Assembly: GCA_050179875.1 (NCBI GenBank)
Contig: JBFXES010000183.1
Span: 1-5,900 of the forward strand
Reading direction: 5' to 3'
DNA from: JALOAT01 sp050179875
GTDB lineage: Bacteria; Pseudomonadota; Gammaproteobacteria; Thiohalomonadales; Thiohalomonadaceae
DNA length: 5,900 bases
The translations under genes were made by a program, and so were the position numbers. The notes beneath the pieces are model-generated. The model ran no database searches and was not told the DNA's origin. It worked only from the letters and a program-made list of their open reading frames with translations. Positions 5,224 to 5,900 of the stretch are shown piece by piece; positions within the stretch are counted from its first letter, which is position 1, and the number at the start of each line of letters is the position of its first letter.

Positions 5224-5900
5224 GGCCCGATCCGCAGGACAACCCGCGCCATCGCGCCGCCCAGGCCGAACGCCTGCTGGCGGCATGGAAGACGCCCGAG
5301 GGCATCCGCTACTGGTCCGCGGTGAACAACACCGTGGTGGGCCAGTGGTACACCACGGCGGCCTTCGCCTTCCTCCTGTTCGCCGGCATCCTCGCGCTGT
5401 TGATGCGCATCCAGCTGGCGGTGCCGGACAACGACTTCGTCTCCGCCGACACCTACAACCAGCTCTTCACCATGCACGGCTCGGTGATGATGTTCCTGTT
5501 CGCCGTGCCCATCTTCGAAGCCTTCTCCATCATGATCCTGCCGCAGATGCTGGGTGCGCGTGACCTGCCGTTCCCGCGGCTCTCGGCCTATGGGTTCTGG
5601 AGCTTCGTCATCGGCGGCACCTTCGTGTGCGGCTCCATCCTGTTCGATTCCGCGCCGCAAGGCGGCTGGTTCATGTACCCGCCGCTCACCACGCGCTTCC
5701 AGGAAGGCTACGGCAACGACATCTGGCTGCTGGGCCTGAGCTTCATCGAAGTGGCGGCGATTGCGGCAGCGGTGGAATTGATCGTGGGCGTGCTCAAGTG
5801 CCGACCACCGGGCATGCGCATCAACCTCATCCCGCTCTATGCCTGGTATGTGCTGGTGGTGGCGGGCATGATCCTGTTCGCCTTTCCGCCCCTCATCGCC
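5220..5900 (+). CDS. ctaD: Cytochrome c oxidase subunit I (caa3 type), N-terminal part
   Basis: The frame runs off the right edge; 227 residues are visible. It begins with a soluble stretch of about 40 residues, then membrane helices at about 45-65, 86-110, 124-142, 168-192 and 203-226. His86 in FTMHGSVMMF is the expected low-spin haem a ligand. The D-channel entry region reads DLPFPRLSAYGFW (115-127), with the entry Asp115 kept. The binuclear-centre histidines and the Tyr crosslink lie outside the window. Subunit I reduces oxygen to water and moves protons across the cytoplasmic membrane. ATG 5220 overlaps the coxB stop as ATGA, with GGAG at 5208-5211, 8 nt upstream, so the two subunits are translationally coupled. 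Whether a subunit III domain is fused at the C-terminus cannot be seen. Confidence 0.95.
   Translation, partial: MRPDPQDNPRHRAAQAERLLAAWKTPEGIRYWSAVNNTVVGQWYTTAAFAFLLFAGILALLMRIQLAVPDNDFVSADTYNQLFTMHGSVMMFLFAVPIFEAFSIMILPQMLGARDLPFPRLSAYGFWSFVIGGTFVCGSILFDSAPQGGWFMYPPLTTRFQEGYGNDIWLLGLSFIEVAAIAAAVELIVGVLKCRPPGMRINLIPLYAWYVLVVAGMILFAFPPLIA

Noticed and set aside
4156..5286. A 376-codon minus-strand open frame opposite coxB
   Set aside because: It mirrors coxB, which has all CuA and haem c motifs in frame; the antisense product is an Arg/His/Gly-rich artefact.

Overview
The window is a GC-rich bacterial segment, every gene on the + strand, with no sign of interruption. It carries the 3' end of one nitrogen-fixation (nif) operon, a second nif operon (iscA-nifU-nifS) with its own promoter, and the start of a caa3-type cytochrome c oxidase operon. 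The gene content (DUF269 and DUF683 nif proteins, FdxB, NifA/sigma-54 control, GTAG-type REP hairpins, caa3 oxidase) fits a diazotrophic proteobacterium. A gammaproteobacterium is my best guess, but the window alone does not prove the class.

Region 1 (2-1208): the tail of a DUF269 NifX-associated protein, a small CCE_0567/DUF683-type helical protein, the nif-specific 2[4Fe-4S] ferredoxin FdxB, and a GNAT N-acetyltransferase whose only usable start lies inside fdxB. These are closely spaced and read as one transcript, probably continuing from nifE/nifN/nifX to the left of the window. The first three belong to the electron-supply and FeMo-cofactor side of nitrogenase maturation. The role of the acetyltransferase is unknown.

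Region 2 (1209-1639): 431 bases without a gene. The first half holds a short GTAG-REP hairpin, which starts on the last codons of the acetyltransferase gene, and two tandem copies of a ~100-bp hairpin-forming repeat. The second half is less GC-rich and is a complete nif control region: two NifA upstream activator sites (TGT-N10-ACA) exactly 30 bp apart, followed by a consensus sigma-54 -24/-12 promoter.

Region 3 (1640-4059): iscA-type A-type carrier, nifU scaffold and nifS cysteine desulfurase, separated by 12 and 2 nt and each with a good ribosome binding site. NifS supplies sulfur, NifU assembles [Fe-S] clusters, and the A-type protein probably carries or transfers clusters to nitrogenase and its maturation proteins, including the ferredoxin of region 1.

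Region 4 (4060-5900): a 120-nt gap with an unassigned hairpin, then coxB, a CuA subunit II with a C-terminal cytochrome c domain, overlapping by 4 nt the start of ctaD (subunit I), which runs off the right edge. A terminal oxidase directly behind nifUS suggests, but does not show, a link between respiration and protection or energising of nitrogenase.

I found no RNA gene, CRISPR array, insertion sequence or integrase. Apart from the repeat pair and some details of the oxidase, the region is recognisable nif and respiratory biology rather than an unknown system.
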